From contig JAKACF010000155.1 of assembly GCA_021821585.1 (NCBI GenBank), forward strand, positions 1 through 7,239: a stretch of DNA of 7,239 nt, written 5' to 3'. The stretch is from Actinomycetes bacterium. GTDB taxonomy: Bacteria; Actinomycetota; Acidimicrobiia; Acidimicrobiales; Bog-793. Shown in pieces: positions 1 through 5,970 of this stretch. Under the pieces are notes generated by a model. It saw only the letters and a list, made by a program, of their open reading frames with translations, was not told the DNA's origin and made no database searches. Made by a program: the position numbers and the translations under genes. The first letter of the stretch is position 1. Each line of letters begins with the position of its first letter.

Positions 1-994
1 GGCGCGCCGCGAGATCGGCAGCGGCGAGGCGCGCCATCTGCTCGGTCATGTGGCCGGTCTTCGGGAAGTTGACCGGCACGGGGGTCTCCCCGACCGGGGG
101 CAGGGCGACGGCGACGCCGACCGCGTAGACGCCATCCGCGTGAAGGTGGCGGTAGTGGTCGTCGACGGGCACGAAGCCCTTCGGGTTCGTGAGCCCTTCG
201 CTCGCAGCGACCGCCTCGACGCCGGCGAGCGGCGGGACGACGATCGAGCACACCGAGGGCGTTGGGGCTGCGTCGGCCGTCTCGACGGCCTCGTCGGTGA
301 TCCTCGTGATGGCGACGCTCGTGCGGTAGCCGATGTCGCGCTCCTCGAGGGCGCCCTCGAGGAGCTGGCGGATCGTGCCGGCGCCGCCCATGCCCATGTG
401 GCCGAGGTACGGCTCGGGGGTGAGGAACGTCATCGGGACCTGGTGGCGAAGCCCGCGGCGGCGCAGCAGGTGGTCGAGCTCGAAGGCGACCTCGTAGACC
501 GGACCGATGCAGCTCGCCCCGGGGGCGGCGCCGACGACGACGGGGCCCGGGTCCGCGAGCAGGCCCCGGATCGCTCGGGCGAACTCTTCGGTCTCTTTCG
601 CCGACATCGGCGAGTGGCCGGGGCCGTCGAAGGGCCCAAGGCCGGGGACGGCCTCGTTCGCGCTGCGGTGCCCGGTGGCGACGACGAGGAAGTCGTAGGG
701 GTGCTCGTCGGCCCCGGTCGAGACGACCTTGGCGCCCGTGTCGATGTGGGTGACGGTCGCTCTTGCGAAGCGGACCTTCTTCGCGACAAGCGGTCCGGCG
801 AGGGGAAAGGAGATCTGCTCGAGACGCCGCCTCCCCATCGCCACCCACGGGAAGGAAGGGACGAACCGGAACTCGTCGTCCTTGGCGACAAGGGTGATCT
901 CGGCGCGCTCGGGGGAGAGGTGCCGGCGCAGCTCGTAGGCGGCGGTCAGCCCGCCGAACGAGCCGCCGACGATCACGATGCGCACGGCGCCCAT
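1..994 (-). CDS. Sulfide:quinone oxidoreductase-like FAD flavoprotein, 3' end cut by window edge
   Basis: The gene starts at ATG 994 and stays open to the window edge, giving 331 residues without a stop. The N-terminus carries a Rossmann FAD-binding motif (RIVIVGGSFGG, residues 5-15), and an ATG motif (VVATGH, about 104-109) follows. Residues 153-168 (VVVGAAPGASCIGPVY), the EPYLGHMG stretch and the late PPVGETPVP segment resemble the sulfide:quinone oxidoreductase / flavocytochrome c sulfide dehydrogenase group, especially Acidithiobacillus-type SQR as I remember it. By family knowledge these membrane-associated enzymes oxidise sulfide to polysulfide or persulfide and reduce quinone. Cys162 sits where the essential mid-protein cysteine (Cys160 in Acidithiobacillus SQR) is expected. 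The earlier non-essential cysteine (Cys128) appears to be Met130. The later essential one (Cys356) would lie beyond the window. An SD-like GGTGAG precedes ATG, and the desulfurase gene ends 7 bp upstream. A related NAD(P)/FAD oxidoreductase with another substrate is possible. Confidence 0.85.
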   Translation of the reverse strand, partial: MGAVRIVIVGGSFGGLTAAYELRRHLSPERAEITLVAKDDEFRFVPSFPWVAMGRRRLEQISFPLAGPLVAKKVRFARATVTHIDTGAKVVSTGADEHPYDFLVVATGHRSANEAVPGLGPFDGPGHSPMSAKETEEFARAIRGLLADPGPVVVGAAPGASCIGPVYEVAFELDHLLRRRGLRHQVPMTFLTPEPYLGHMGMGGAGTIRQLLEGALEERDIGYRTSVAITRITDEAVETADAAPTPSVCSIVVPPLAGVEAVAASEGLTNPKGFVPVDDHYRHLHADGVYAVGVAVALPPVGETPVPVNFPKTGHMTEQMARLAAADLAAR

Positions 995-1001
995 CAGAAG
1001 C

Positions 1002-2078
1002 TCACCACCTTGTCGGCCCAGATCGTCCAGTCGGTCGCCTCATCCAACGTTCTGCGGGGAGAGTGGCGCTCGGGGTGTGCTCGCCGGCGTGGCACGCCGA
1101 CCCGGTGGAGGCCGCGACCAGGGGAGCTTGCGCGAGGACGTCCGCGCCGAGGACGCCGGGGAACGACACGAGCAGCGTGTTCGGCAGGCAGGCCTCTTCC
1201 GGGGTGTGCCGGCGGATCCCGGGCACCGTGGCCGAGAGCGCCGCCCACAGCTCGTCTCGCAGACCGGCGATGCGAGGAGCGTCGGTCGAGAGGCGGCCTT
1301 GCGCCAGCCGGGCGGCTGCGCCGAGACCGGCGATGCCTGCCACGTTCTCGGTCCCGGGCCGCAGGCCGCCCTCCTGGCCGGCGCCAAGCACGAGCGGCGA
1401 GAGCGGCGTGCCACGCCGCACGTAGAGGGCGCCGATGCCCTTCGGGCCGTAGCACTTGTGGCCGGCGATCGACAGCAGGTCGACCCCGAGATCCCCGACC
1501 GAGACGGGGATCTTGCCGATCGCCTGGGCAGCGTCGCTATGCACGAGCGCCCCATGCACGCGGGCGGCCGCCGCAAGCTGCGCTACGGGGAAGAGCGCGC
1601 CGGTCTCGTTCTGGGCGAGCATCACGCTCACAAGGGCCCCGTCCTCACCGAGCACAGCCACAGCGGCGTCGAGATCGAGCGTCCCCGAGTCCGTCACCGC
1701 AAGGCGCGTGAGCGTCCATCCCGAGGCCTCCAGGTGCGCCAACGGCGCGGTGGTCGCCGGGTGCTCGACGCTGGAGGTGACGATGCGGCGTCGTCCGGCC
1801 GGTGCCCTCGCCGCGATGCCGCGGATGGCGAGGTTGTTCGACTCGGTGCCGCCCGAGGTGAAGACGACCTCCTCGGGATCCGCGCCGACGAGGGCGGCGA
1901 CGTGCGCACGTGCCTCCTCGACCGCCTGGCGGGCGCGCCGTCCGAGCTCATGGTCGCTCGAGGGGTTGCCGAACTCGGCGCGTAGGTAGGGCTCCATGGC
2001 ATCGGCCACCTCGGGCGCGACCGGCGTCGTAGCGTTGTGGTCGAGGTAGACGACGCGAGACAGCGCCTCGCCGGTCAT
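1002..2078 (-). CDS. Cysteine desulfurase (NifS/IscS type, class V aminotransferase), C-terminus truncated
   Basis: This PLP enzyme family removes sulfur from cysteine as an enzyme-bound persulfide for Fe-S cluster, thiocofactor or sulfur-relay use. ATG 2078 is chosen because it gives the family N-terminus (YLDHNATTP, residues 11-19) and overlaps the upstream stop as ATGA. Visible motifs are the PLP-phosphate loop TSGGTESNN (74-82), SSVEHPA with stacking His106 (102-108), Asn157 in AQNETG, Asp182 and Gln185, the PLP Schiff-base lysine Lys208 in GHK, the RPGTEN segment (240-245), and the catalytic persulfide Cys329 in STGSACHAG. The protein has 358 residues. After HTPSATL (334-340) the family normally continues for about 50 residues including a conserved R-x-S-L/F-G motif. 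Here it ends in 18 unrelated residues. An alternative frame reads LDEA and ends as TGATG at the next gene. Catalytic residues are intact, but folding or dimer contacts may be impaired. Confidence 0.88.
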   Translation of the reverse strand: MTGEALSRVVYLDHNATTPVAPEVADAMEPYLRAEFGNPSSDHELGRRARQAVEEARAHVAALVGADPEEVVFTSGGTESNNLAIRGIAARAPAGRRRIVTSSVEHPATTAPLAHLEASGWTLTRLAVTDSGTLDLDAAVAVLGEDGALVSVMLAQNETGALFPVAQLAAAARVHGALVHSDAAQAIGKIPVSVGDLGVDLLSIAGHKCYGPKGIGALYVRRGTPLSPLVLGAGQEGGLRPGTENVAGIAGLGAAARLAQGRLSTDAPRIAGLRDELWAALSATVPGIRRHTPEEACLPNTLLVSFPGVLGADVLAQAPLVAASTGSACHAGEHTPSATLPAERWMRRPTGRSGPTRW

Positions 2079-2770
2079 GGTCGCCGCTCGGTCGCAGGCG
2101 ACGCGCCCCCGGCGCCGGGCGAGCGGCGCATGCCGGCGATGGTGGTCGCGCCCCCGAGCGTGGCGAAGCCCTCCTCGACGGGCAAGCCCGCTTGACGCCA
2201 CTCGGGGAGGCCCTGCTCCAGACAGCGCGCCCTACGCCCCCGGGCCCGCAGCCGCGCGACGGCTTCAGGGGCGAGCAGGCAGAGCGGCCCTCGGCAGTAG
2301 GCGACGACCTCGAGGCCGGGGTCGAGCTCGTCGAGGCGGGCCTCGAGGTGCTCGAGGGGGAGCGAGCGCGCGCCGGGGATGTGGCCGGCCGCGTACTCCT
2401 CCTCGGGCCGCACGTCGAGCACGACGACCTCACCGGCCTGCACGCGGGCGAGCAGCTCGTCCCGGCTGACCCGCTCGGCGCCCGCGGCGTCGGTGCCGAG
2501 CGAGCGGAGGATCTGGTCGACCTCGGCGAGGCGCGCCCGGGCGAGGTCGTTGAGGGCGCCAACGAAGCGGCAGACCTCCTCGCCCGCGGCGCGGTAGTAG
2601 ACGCGTGTCCCCTCACGGCGGGTCTCGACGAGGCGAGCCTGGCGCATCACCTGGAGGTGCGCCGAGGCCGTCGTGAGCTTGAGGCCCGTCGCCGCCGCAA
2701 GCGCCTCCACACTGCGCTCGGTCTGGCAGAGCAGGTCGAGCAGCTCGATGCGCTTGGGGTGCACGACCAC
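2075..2770 (-). CDS. ArsR-family HTH regulator fused to a rhodanese domain
   Basis: Residues 1-62 form a winged-helix ArsR/SmtB-type DNA-binding domain, with the recognition helix near LTTASAHLQVMRQA (32-45) and the wing near ETRREGTRVYYR (49-60). Residues 101-200 are a rhodanese domain with VVLDVRPEEEYAAGHIPGA (116-134) and the active loop CRGPLC, where Cys159 is the expected sulfur-accepting cysteine. The same fusion occurs elsewhere in actinobacteria, for example Rv0324 of M. tuberculosis as I recall it. The rhodanese part suggests sensing or transfer of sulfane sulfur. Two cysteines lie in the HTH part (15 and 67), but they do not align with the Cys pair of BigR/SqrR. The only in-frame starts are GTG 2770 and GTG 2764. 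Relatives carry about 20 more N-terminal residues (helix 1), so this copy looks N-terminally shortened. It overlaps the desulfurase start by 4 bp, and its own start overlaps that of the divergent methyltransferase. Confidence 0.87.
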   Translation of the reverse strand: MVVHPKRIELLDLLCQTERSVEALAAATGLKLTTASAHLQVMRQARLVETRREGTRVYYRAAGEEVCRFVGALNDLARARLAEVDQILRSLGTDAAGAERVSRDELLARVQAGEVVVLDVRPEEEYAAGHIPGARSLPLEHLEARLDELDPGLEVVAYCRGPLCLLAPEAVARLRARGRRARCLEQGLPEWRQAGLPVEEGFATLGGATTIAGMRRSPGAGGASPATERRP

Positions 2771-3412
2771 CTCGCCGATCGCTACGACGCCTGGTACGAC
2801 ACGGCGGCCGGACGGGTGCTGTTCGACCTCGAGCTCGCCGCCCTCGGGCCGTTGCTCACCGGCACGGCCTGCCCTCGCCTCGAGGTCGGCGTCGGCTCGG
2901 GGCGCTTTGCGGCCGCGCTCGGCGTGGAGGTGGGCATCGATCCGGCAGAGGCGCCGTTGCGCCTCGCGTCTTCACGCGGCGTGCTCGTGGTGCGAGGCAG
3001 CGGCAGGGCGCTCCCGTTCCCGGACGGCTGCTTCGGCGCCGTCGTCCTCGTCGTGACGCTCTGCTTCGCCGACGACCCCGCGGGTGTGCTCGCCGAGGCC
3101 GCTCGGGTCCTCCGCCCCGGCGGTCGTCTCGACCTCGGTCTCGTCCCCTCGGACAGCGCATGGGGCCGCTCGTATGCGGAGAAGGGGCGCGCCGGACATC
3201 CCTTCTACCGCCATGCCCGCCTTCTCTCGATCGACGTCCACCGCCGCATGCTCGTGGCGGCCGGTTTCAAGATCGTCGAGAGCCGCTCGACCCTCATGCA
3301 GGCGCCGTCCGACACCCCCGTCGCCGAGTCCGTACGACGCGGCGTCGCCTCCGGTGCGGGCTTCGTCGCGCTCGCTGGCCTGAAGAGCGATGCGCAAGCG
3401 AAAGGCCCGTGA
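2759..3412 (+). CDS. Class I SAM-dependent methyltransferase (UbiE/Methyltransf_11 type)
   Basis: The GTG at 2759 gives a 217-residue protein starting VHDHLADRYDAWYDT, the usual opening of this family (relatives have a few more residues before the D-x-L-A-x-R-Y-D block). Motif I is LEVGVGSGRFA (about residues 41-51), the SAM-binding glycine loop. The acidic residue of motif II is in GIDPAE, motif III lies near LPFPDGCFGAVV, and the RVLRPGGRL block (post-motif III) is clear. The SAM fold is therefore complete, but the substrate cannot be read from sequence. The same frame stays open upstream through the opposite-strand arsR gene; that extension has no family similarity and is a shadow. No Shine-Dalgarno sequence or promoter is visible because the start lies inside the divergent ArsR-rhodanese gene. 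The 3' end is convergent with the thioredoxin-like gene, 22 bp apart. Confidence 0.83.
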   Translation: MHDHLADRYDAWYDTAAGRVLFDLELAALGPLLTGTACPRLEVGVGSGRFAAALGVEVGIDPAEAPLRLASSRGVLVVRGSGRALPFPDGCFGAVVLVVTLCFADDPAGVLAEAARVLRPGGRLDLGLVPSDSAWGRSYAEKGRAGHPFYRHARLLSIDVHRRMLVAAGFKIVESRSTLMQAPSDTPVAESVRRGVASGAGFVALAGLKSDAQAKGP

Positions 3413-3434
3413 ACGCGCTCCCGGCAGCGGCCGT

Positions 3435-3764
3435 TCAGGTAGGACTTCTGGTGCTGGCGGCGCTCAGCACCGCCAGCAGCTGGTCCACCGACGGCGCCCC
3501 CTCGAAGCCGGCCTCGGTGCGATAGGTACGGCACGCGAACGCTGGGGTAGCCCGGGTGGCGCAGAACGGGTCGCTGCCGTCGAAGAGGATGGTCGGCGAG
3601 CCAGGGAAGGCGCAACGGGACGCGTCGGCGGGGTCGGCGATCTCCTCGGTCGACACCTCGACGAGCGGATCGCCGAGCCGGCGCAGGACCTCGGCCAGGC
3701 GCTCACAGGCGAGCGCGACGTTCGGGCACTCCGGGACGTGTTGGATCGTGATGTGGCGGACCAT
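3435..3764 (-). CDS. Small thioredoxin-fold protein, single-Cys CPN active site
   Basis: This 109-residue cytosolic protein has no signal peptide or membrane segment. The N-terminus, a beta strand followed by HVPECPNVALACERL (residues 9-23), has a thioredoxin-like active-site position, but with CPN in place of C-x-x-C. The central FPGSPTILFDGSDPF (53-67) holds the cis-proline loop typical of thioredoxin folds, followed by Cys77 in ACRTYRT and a final EGAPSVDQL helix. I recognise the pattern as the small 'thioredoxin family / glutaredoxin-like' proteins often found beside mercury or other thiol-metal genes, including alkylmercury lyase loci; that association is from memory. A role as a thiol-redox or metal-binding partner of the divergent MerR regulator is inference. 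ATG 3764 lies 6 nt downstream of a -10 hexamer, so the transcript is probably leaderless. Confidence 0.75.
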   Translation of the reverse strand: MVRHITIQHVPECPNVALACERLAEVLRRLGDPLVEVSTEEIADPADASRCAFPGSPTILFDGSDPFCATRATPAFACRTYRTEAGFEGAPSVDQLLAVLSAASTRSPT

Positions 3765-3770
3765 GGCGGG

Positions 3771-3802
3771 ACCGTAAACCCTCCTCTGCAGGGGAGAGTC
3801 AA
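3771..3802 (-). promoter_or_regulatory. MerR-type promoter for the thioredoxin-like gene
   Basis: Read on the minus strand, a -35 TTGACT (3797-3802) is followed after 20 nt by TACGGT (3771-3776), or after 19 nt by TTACGG. MerR-controlled promoters have such over-long 19-20 bp spacers, which the activator-bound regulator compensates by untwisting the DNA. The -10 ends 6 nt before ATG 3764, so transcription would start at or next to the A of the start codon. Confidence 0.65.
3778..3799. promoter_or_regulatory. Palindromic MerR operator
   Basis: A 22-bp dyad centred between 3788 and 3789 has half-sites ACCCTCCTCTG and CAGGGGAGAGT, with 9 of 11 positions pairing. It lies entirely inside the 19-20 bp promoter spacer, exactly where MerR-family dimers bind. 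It is in the intergenic region shared with the divergent merR-type gene. Confidence 0.7.
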
Positions 3803-3820
3803 GACGGTAAGGTCGACAAG

Positions 3821-4228
3821 GTGGCGATGAGGATCGGCGAGCTGGCCGAGCGAGTGGGCACGTCGGTGAAGACGATCCGCTACTACGACCGCATCGGCGT
3901 GCTCACGCCAACTGAGAGGAGCGGGTCGGGCTACCGCCTCTACGGCGAGGACGCGCCTGACCGCTACCGGTTCGTGCGCGCCGCGCAGGCGGTGGGGCTG
4001 CGCTTGGGCGAGATCCGCGAGGTCATCGCGCTTCGGGACCGGGGAGAGACGCCCTGTCGCTTCGTTGCCGAGCTCATCGGGGCCCGGGCCGCCGAGCTCG
4101 ACGAGCGAATCGCCGAGCTCGAGGTCCTTCGCGGCGAGCTGCGCGCCCTGGCACGGCGCGCCGAACGTCTCGACCCCCGCTCGTGTGATCCCCGGCTCGT
4201 GTGCCACGTCATCGATACCGGAAGCTGA
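3821..4228 (+). CDS. MerR-family metal-responsive transcriptional regulator
   Basis: The protein has 135 residues from GTG 3821, or 133 from ATG 3827, which gives the standard MRIGELAERVG opening. The GTG is favoured by a TAAGG 8 nt upstream; the same bases could be a -10 (TAAGGT) for a leaderless GTG. Numbered from the ATG, residues 1-70 are the winged HTH (VKTIRYYDRIGVL 15-27, GYRLYGEDAPDRYRFVRAA 35-53). A coiled-coil dimerisation helix covers about 79-113. The metal site is Cys77 (ETPC), Cys120 and Cys126 in a C-x5-C-H loop. In the family a cysteine at the first position goes with divalent ions (Hg, Zn, Cd, Pb), whereas Cu+ sensors have serine there; so a divalent soft metal is the likely inducer. 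The C-terminal spacing differs from CueR and from Tn501 MerR. It is divergent from the thioredoxin-like gene and probably controls it. Confidence 0.9.
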   Translation: MAMRIGELAERVGTSVKTIRYYDRIGVLTPTERSGSGYRLYGEDAPDRYRFVRAAQAVGLRLGEIREVIALRDRGETPCRFVAELIGARAAELDERIAELEVLRGELRALARRAERLDPRSCDPRLVCHVIDTGS

Positions 4229-4268
4229 GCGGACTCGTGGCCCCACGGAAGCCCCCTTGGATCGAGTG

Positions 4269-4307
4269 GGCCGCTTCGCCGGCCGAGAGGGTCAGCCGCA
4301 AGCGGCC
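4269..4307. repeat. 8-bp inverted repeat between convergent merR and MFS genes
   Basis: GGCCGCTT at 4269-4276 is perfectly complementary to AAGCGGCC at 4300-4307, with a 23-nt loop. A smaller GGCCG/CGGCC hairpin (4269-4284) shares the left arm. It lies in the 98-bp gap between the 3' ends of two convergent genes, a plausible place for a bidirectional terminator. There is no T-tract on either side, and such repeats arise by chance in GC-rich DNA. Confidence 0.25.
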
Positions 4308-4326
4308 GAGGCTCGACGCGAAAGCA

Positions 4327-5523
4327 TCATGTCGATCCCGCCGCGACATCTCCGGGGTCCTGCACACCCACCCGCGGCAGGGCGAGCGCGGCGCAGGCGA
4401 GAAGCGCCGCGGCGATGGCGGCGAGCCCGGCGCCGAGGCCGAAGGTGCCGAATGCCCCGACGAGCGCCGGCCCGCCTGCATCGCCCAGCTCCCGGCCGAC
4501 CTCACCGGCGCCCATGGTCTGGCCGAGGCGGTCGGGGGGTGCCGTGGCGGCGAGCCGGGCGAAGCCGAGCGGCGTGACGGCAGCGACTCCGGCTCCGATC
4601 GCGACGGCGGCCGCCGCCATGGCGAGCGGTGACGTGAGGCCGGCGACGAGGGCGAAGCCCGCGGCGCAGGCGAGGAGCCCGCCGGCGGCAAAGGCCGGAT
4701 GGAGTCGTCCACGATCGAGCCGGCGCCCGGCCCAGGGCTGGAGCAGCGCGGCGGTGGCGGCCAGGAGGGAGACGAGGGCCCCGGTCGCGACCGCATCCAG
4801 GTGGTGGCGGTAGCCGAGGACGGGGAGGAAGCCGACCCCCGCCGAGAGGGCGGCAGTGCCCGCCCCGAGGAGCAAGACCGGCTGGAGGAACGTCGGCTGG
4901 CTGAACTGGTGGACGAGCTGGACCAGTCCCGAGCGCCGCCGCGGAAGGGGAGCCATCTCCGGGATCAGGCGCGAGACGGCGATGGCAGCAAGGAGGGCGA
5001 CCGCTCCGAGCACGGCGAAGAGCAGCCGATAGCCACCGGACACCACGAGCGCCCCGCCGACCACCGGGCCGAGGAGGTACCCGATGCCCTTGGCACCTCC
5101 GTAGCCGCCGAAGAGCCGACCGGTGCGCTTCGTGCCGCCGAGGCTCGCGATCGCCGCGCCGGCCGCGGGCGAGAAGGCCGCCGCGGCCGCCCCTTGGGCC
5201 AGGCGGGCGGCGCCGAGGAGGTTCGGGTCGCCGCCAGCAACGAAGGCCGCCGAAGCGAGGCCGAAGGCGACAAGCCCGCCCACCATCACCTTCTTCGCCC
5301 CTCGGCGGTCGACGAGCGTGCCGAAGACCGGCTTCAGGACGACCTCGGCGGCGTCGTAGACGCCAAGGACAAGACCGAGCTCCAAGAGCGAATCGTGGTG
5401 ACCGAGCGCGAAGGCGCCGAGGTTGGCGGCCACCGCATGGGCGCCGAAGGCGGTGACGAAGCCCGCCCCGTAGACAGGCAGGACCTGGCGGCGCCCGGCG
5501 GCCGTATCGGTCGTCGTGCTCAC
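4327..5523 (-). CDS. MFS transporter (12-TM drug/solute efflux type)
   Basis: This complete 398-residue integral membrane protein starts at GTG 5523. It is made of alternating hydrophobic segments consistent with about 12 helices in two halves, separated by a polar loop with PLPRRRSGL around 192-200. Motif A of the major facilitator superfamily is clear after helix 2 (GTLVDRRGAKKV, 68-79). The motif-B-like RLAQGAAAAAF lies at 107-117. A motif-C-like GPVVGGAL at 152-159 suggests a drug/H+ antiporter-type exporter. The degenerate second-half motif A is near AGRRLDRGRLH (265-275). The substrate is unknown. The gene is convergent with the MerR regulator. Its start overlaps, as GTGA, the stop of an upstream open frame that begins in an IS21 transposase remnant, so its native upstream region seems to have been replaced. 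No promoter or Shine-Dalgarno sequence is evident. Confidence 0.88.
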   Translation of the reverse strand: MSTTTDTAAGRRQVLPVYGAGFVTAFGAHAVAANLGAFALGHHDSLLELGLVLGVYDAAEVVLKPVFGTLVDRRGAKKVMVGGLVAFGLASAAFVAGGDPNLLGAARLAQGAAAAAFSPAAGAAIASLGGTKRTGRLFGGYGGAKGIGYLLGPVVGGALVVSGGYRLLFAVLGAVALLAAIAVSRLIPEMAPLPRRRSGLVQLVHQFSQPTFLQPVLLLGAGTAALSAGVGFLPVLGYRHHLDAVATGALVSLLAATAALLQPWAGRRLDRGRLHPAFAAGGLLACAAGFALVAGLTSPLAMAAAAVAIGAGVAAVTPLGFARLAATAPPDRLGQTMGAGEVGRELGDAGGPALVGAFGTFGLGAGLAAIAAALLACAALALPRVGVQDPGDVAAGST

Positions 5524-5621
5524 GGACGCTCACGGGCCTGACAGACGCGTTCCGCGAAGTCGTCGAGCAGCTCGGAGCAGTCTCTGAGGCGCCGCTCCCC
5601 AAGCGCAGCCGAAGGAGCACC
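5520..5621 (-). other. Open tail joined in frame to the istA remnant, overlapping the MFS start
   Basis: After the IstA similarity ends, the same frame continues for 33 residues (ending with SELLDDFAERVCQARERP) and stops at 5522-5520, sharing GTGA with the MFS start codon. These residues do not look like IstA, which should continue with a RRIWQRL-like block. They could be the tail of a former gene translationally coupled to the transporter, now fused by deletion, or simply non-coding DNA. I do not recognise the sequence. Confidence 0.35.
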
Positions 5622-5811
5622 GTGGCGCTGCTTTCGCGGCACACCCCTGTCGGCGATCAGCCACGCCCGGATCGTGTCTTCGTAGGGATCCATCACCAGC
5701 GACCGGCGGGCGGTCTCCTTGCGCGGGGGCGGCACGGCCGAAGCCAACGCCTGGCGCACCACCCGTCGGTGGACCTTGTGCTTTTTCGCCAGCGCTCGGA
5801 TCGACCCCATC
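5622..5811 (-). pseudogene. istA: IS21-family transposase IstA, N-terminal fragment
   Basis: The minus frame contains about 62 residues of a typical IstA N-terminus: SIRALAKKHKVHRRVVRQAL (helix-turn-helix that binds the element's ends), then ASAVPPPRK, a linker, and DRGVPRKQRH. Full IstA proteins run to roughly 400-500 residues with a DDE catalytic core; none of that core and no istB is present. Upstream, similarity stops just before GSIRAL, where an IS256 fragment begins on the other strand. Downstream, similarity ends right after KQRH, yet the frame stays open and ends at 5520 overlapping the MFS start. This is a dead remnant, and whether the truncated product is made is unknown. The family call is firm. 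The exact breakpoints are estimates. Confidence 0.8.
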
Positions 5812-5823
5812 ACTCCCATCGCC

Positions 5824-5970
5824 ATGGCCTTCAAGCTGATCGAGGCCGCCGAGGACCGCTGGTGCTGCGTCAACGGGGCACACCTCGTCGCCCTCGTTCG
5901 TGCAGGAGCGACGTTCCCAAAGGGGGTGCTGGTCGAGAACGAGGCGCAGGAAGGGGAGGCCGCCGCGTAG
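5824..5970 (+). pseudogene. IS256/Mutator-family transposase, C-terminal fragment
   Basis: The last 48 residues of a transposase are present: MAFKLIEAAEDRW, then NGAHLVALVRAGATF, GVLVENEAQEGEAAA and a TAG stop. This matches, from memory, the C-terminal block (AMxFKLxxAAxxRW...PHLVALVRAGAxF) of a subgroup of IS256/Mutator transposases. The catalytic DDE portion, normally some 350 residues upstream, is absent. Only about 5 residues of possible similarity precede the methionine before the sequence passes into the opposite-strand IS21 fragment. The fragment cannot transpose. The subgroup assignment is less sure than its nature as a transposase tail. Confidence 0.7.

Noticed and set aside
50..1711. 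Long plus-strand open frame (553 codons) across the SQR and desulfurase genes
   Set aside because: It is antisense to two well-supported genes. Its product is low-complexity, rich in Arg, Gly, Asp and Ala, with no family motif; long shadow frames are expected at this GC content.
2192..2758. Upstream extension of the methyltransferase frame
   Set aside because: The 189 added residues lie antisense to the ArsR-rhodanese gene and show no domain. The family N-terminus begins at about 2765.
4269..4307. Strong bidirectional intrinsic terminator between merR and MFS
   Set aside because: The 8-bp inverted repeat is real, but the loop is long and no T-tract follows. It is listed only as a low-confidence repeat.
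4699..5541. Plus-strand frame (280 codons) over the MFS gene
   Set aside because: It is a charged, repetitive product antisense to a transporter with clear MFS motifs; a shadow.
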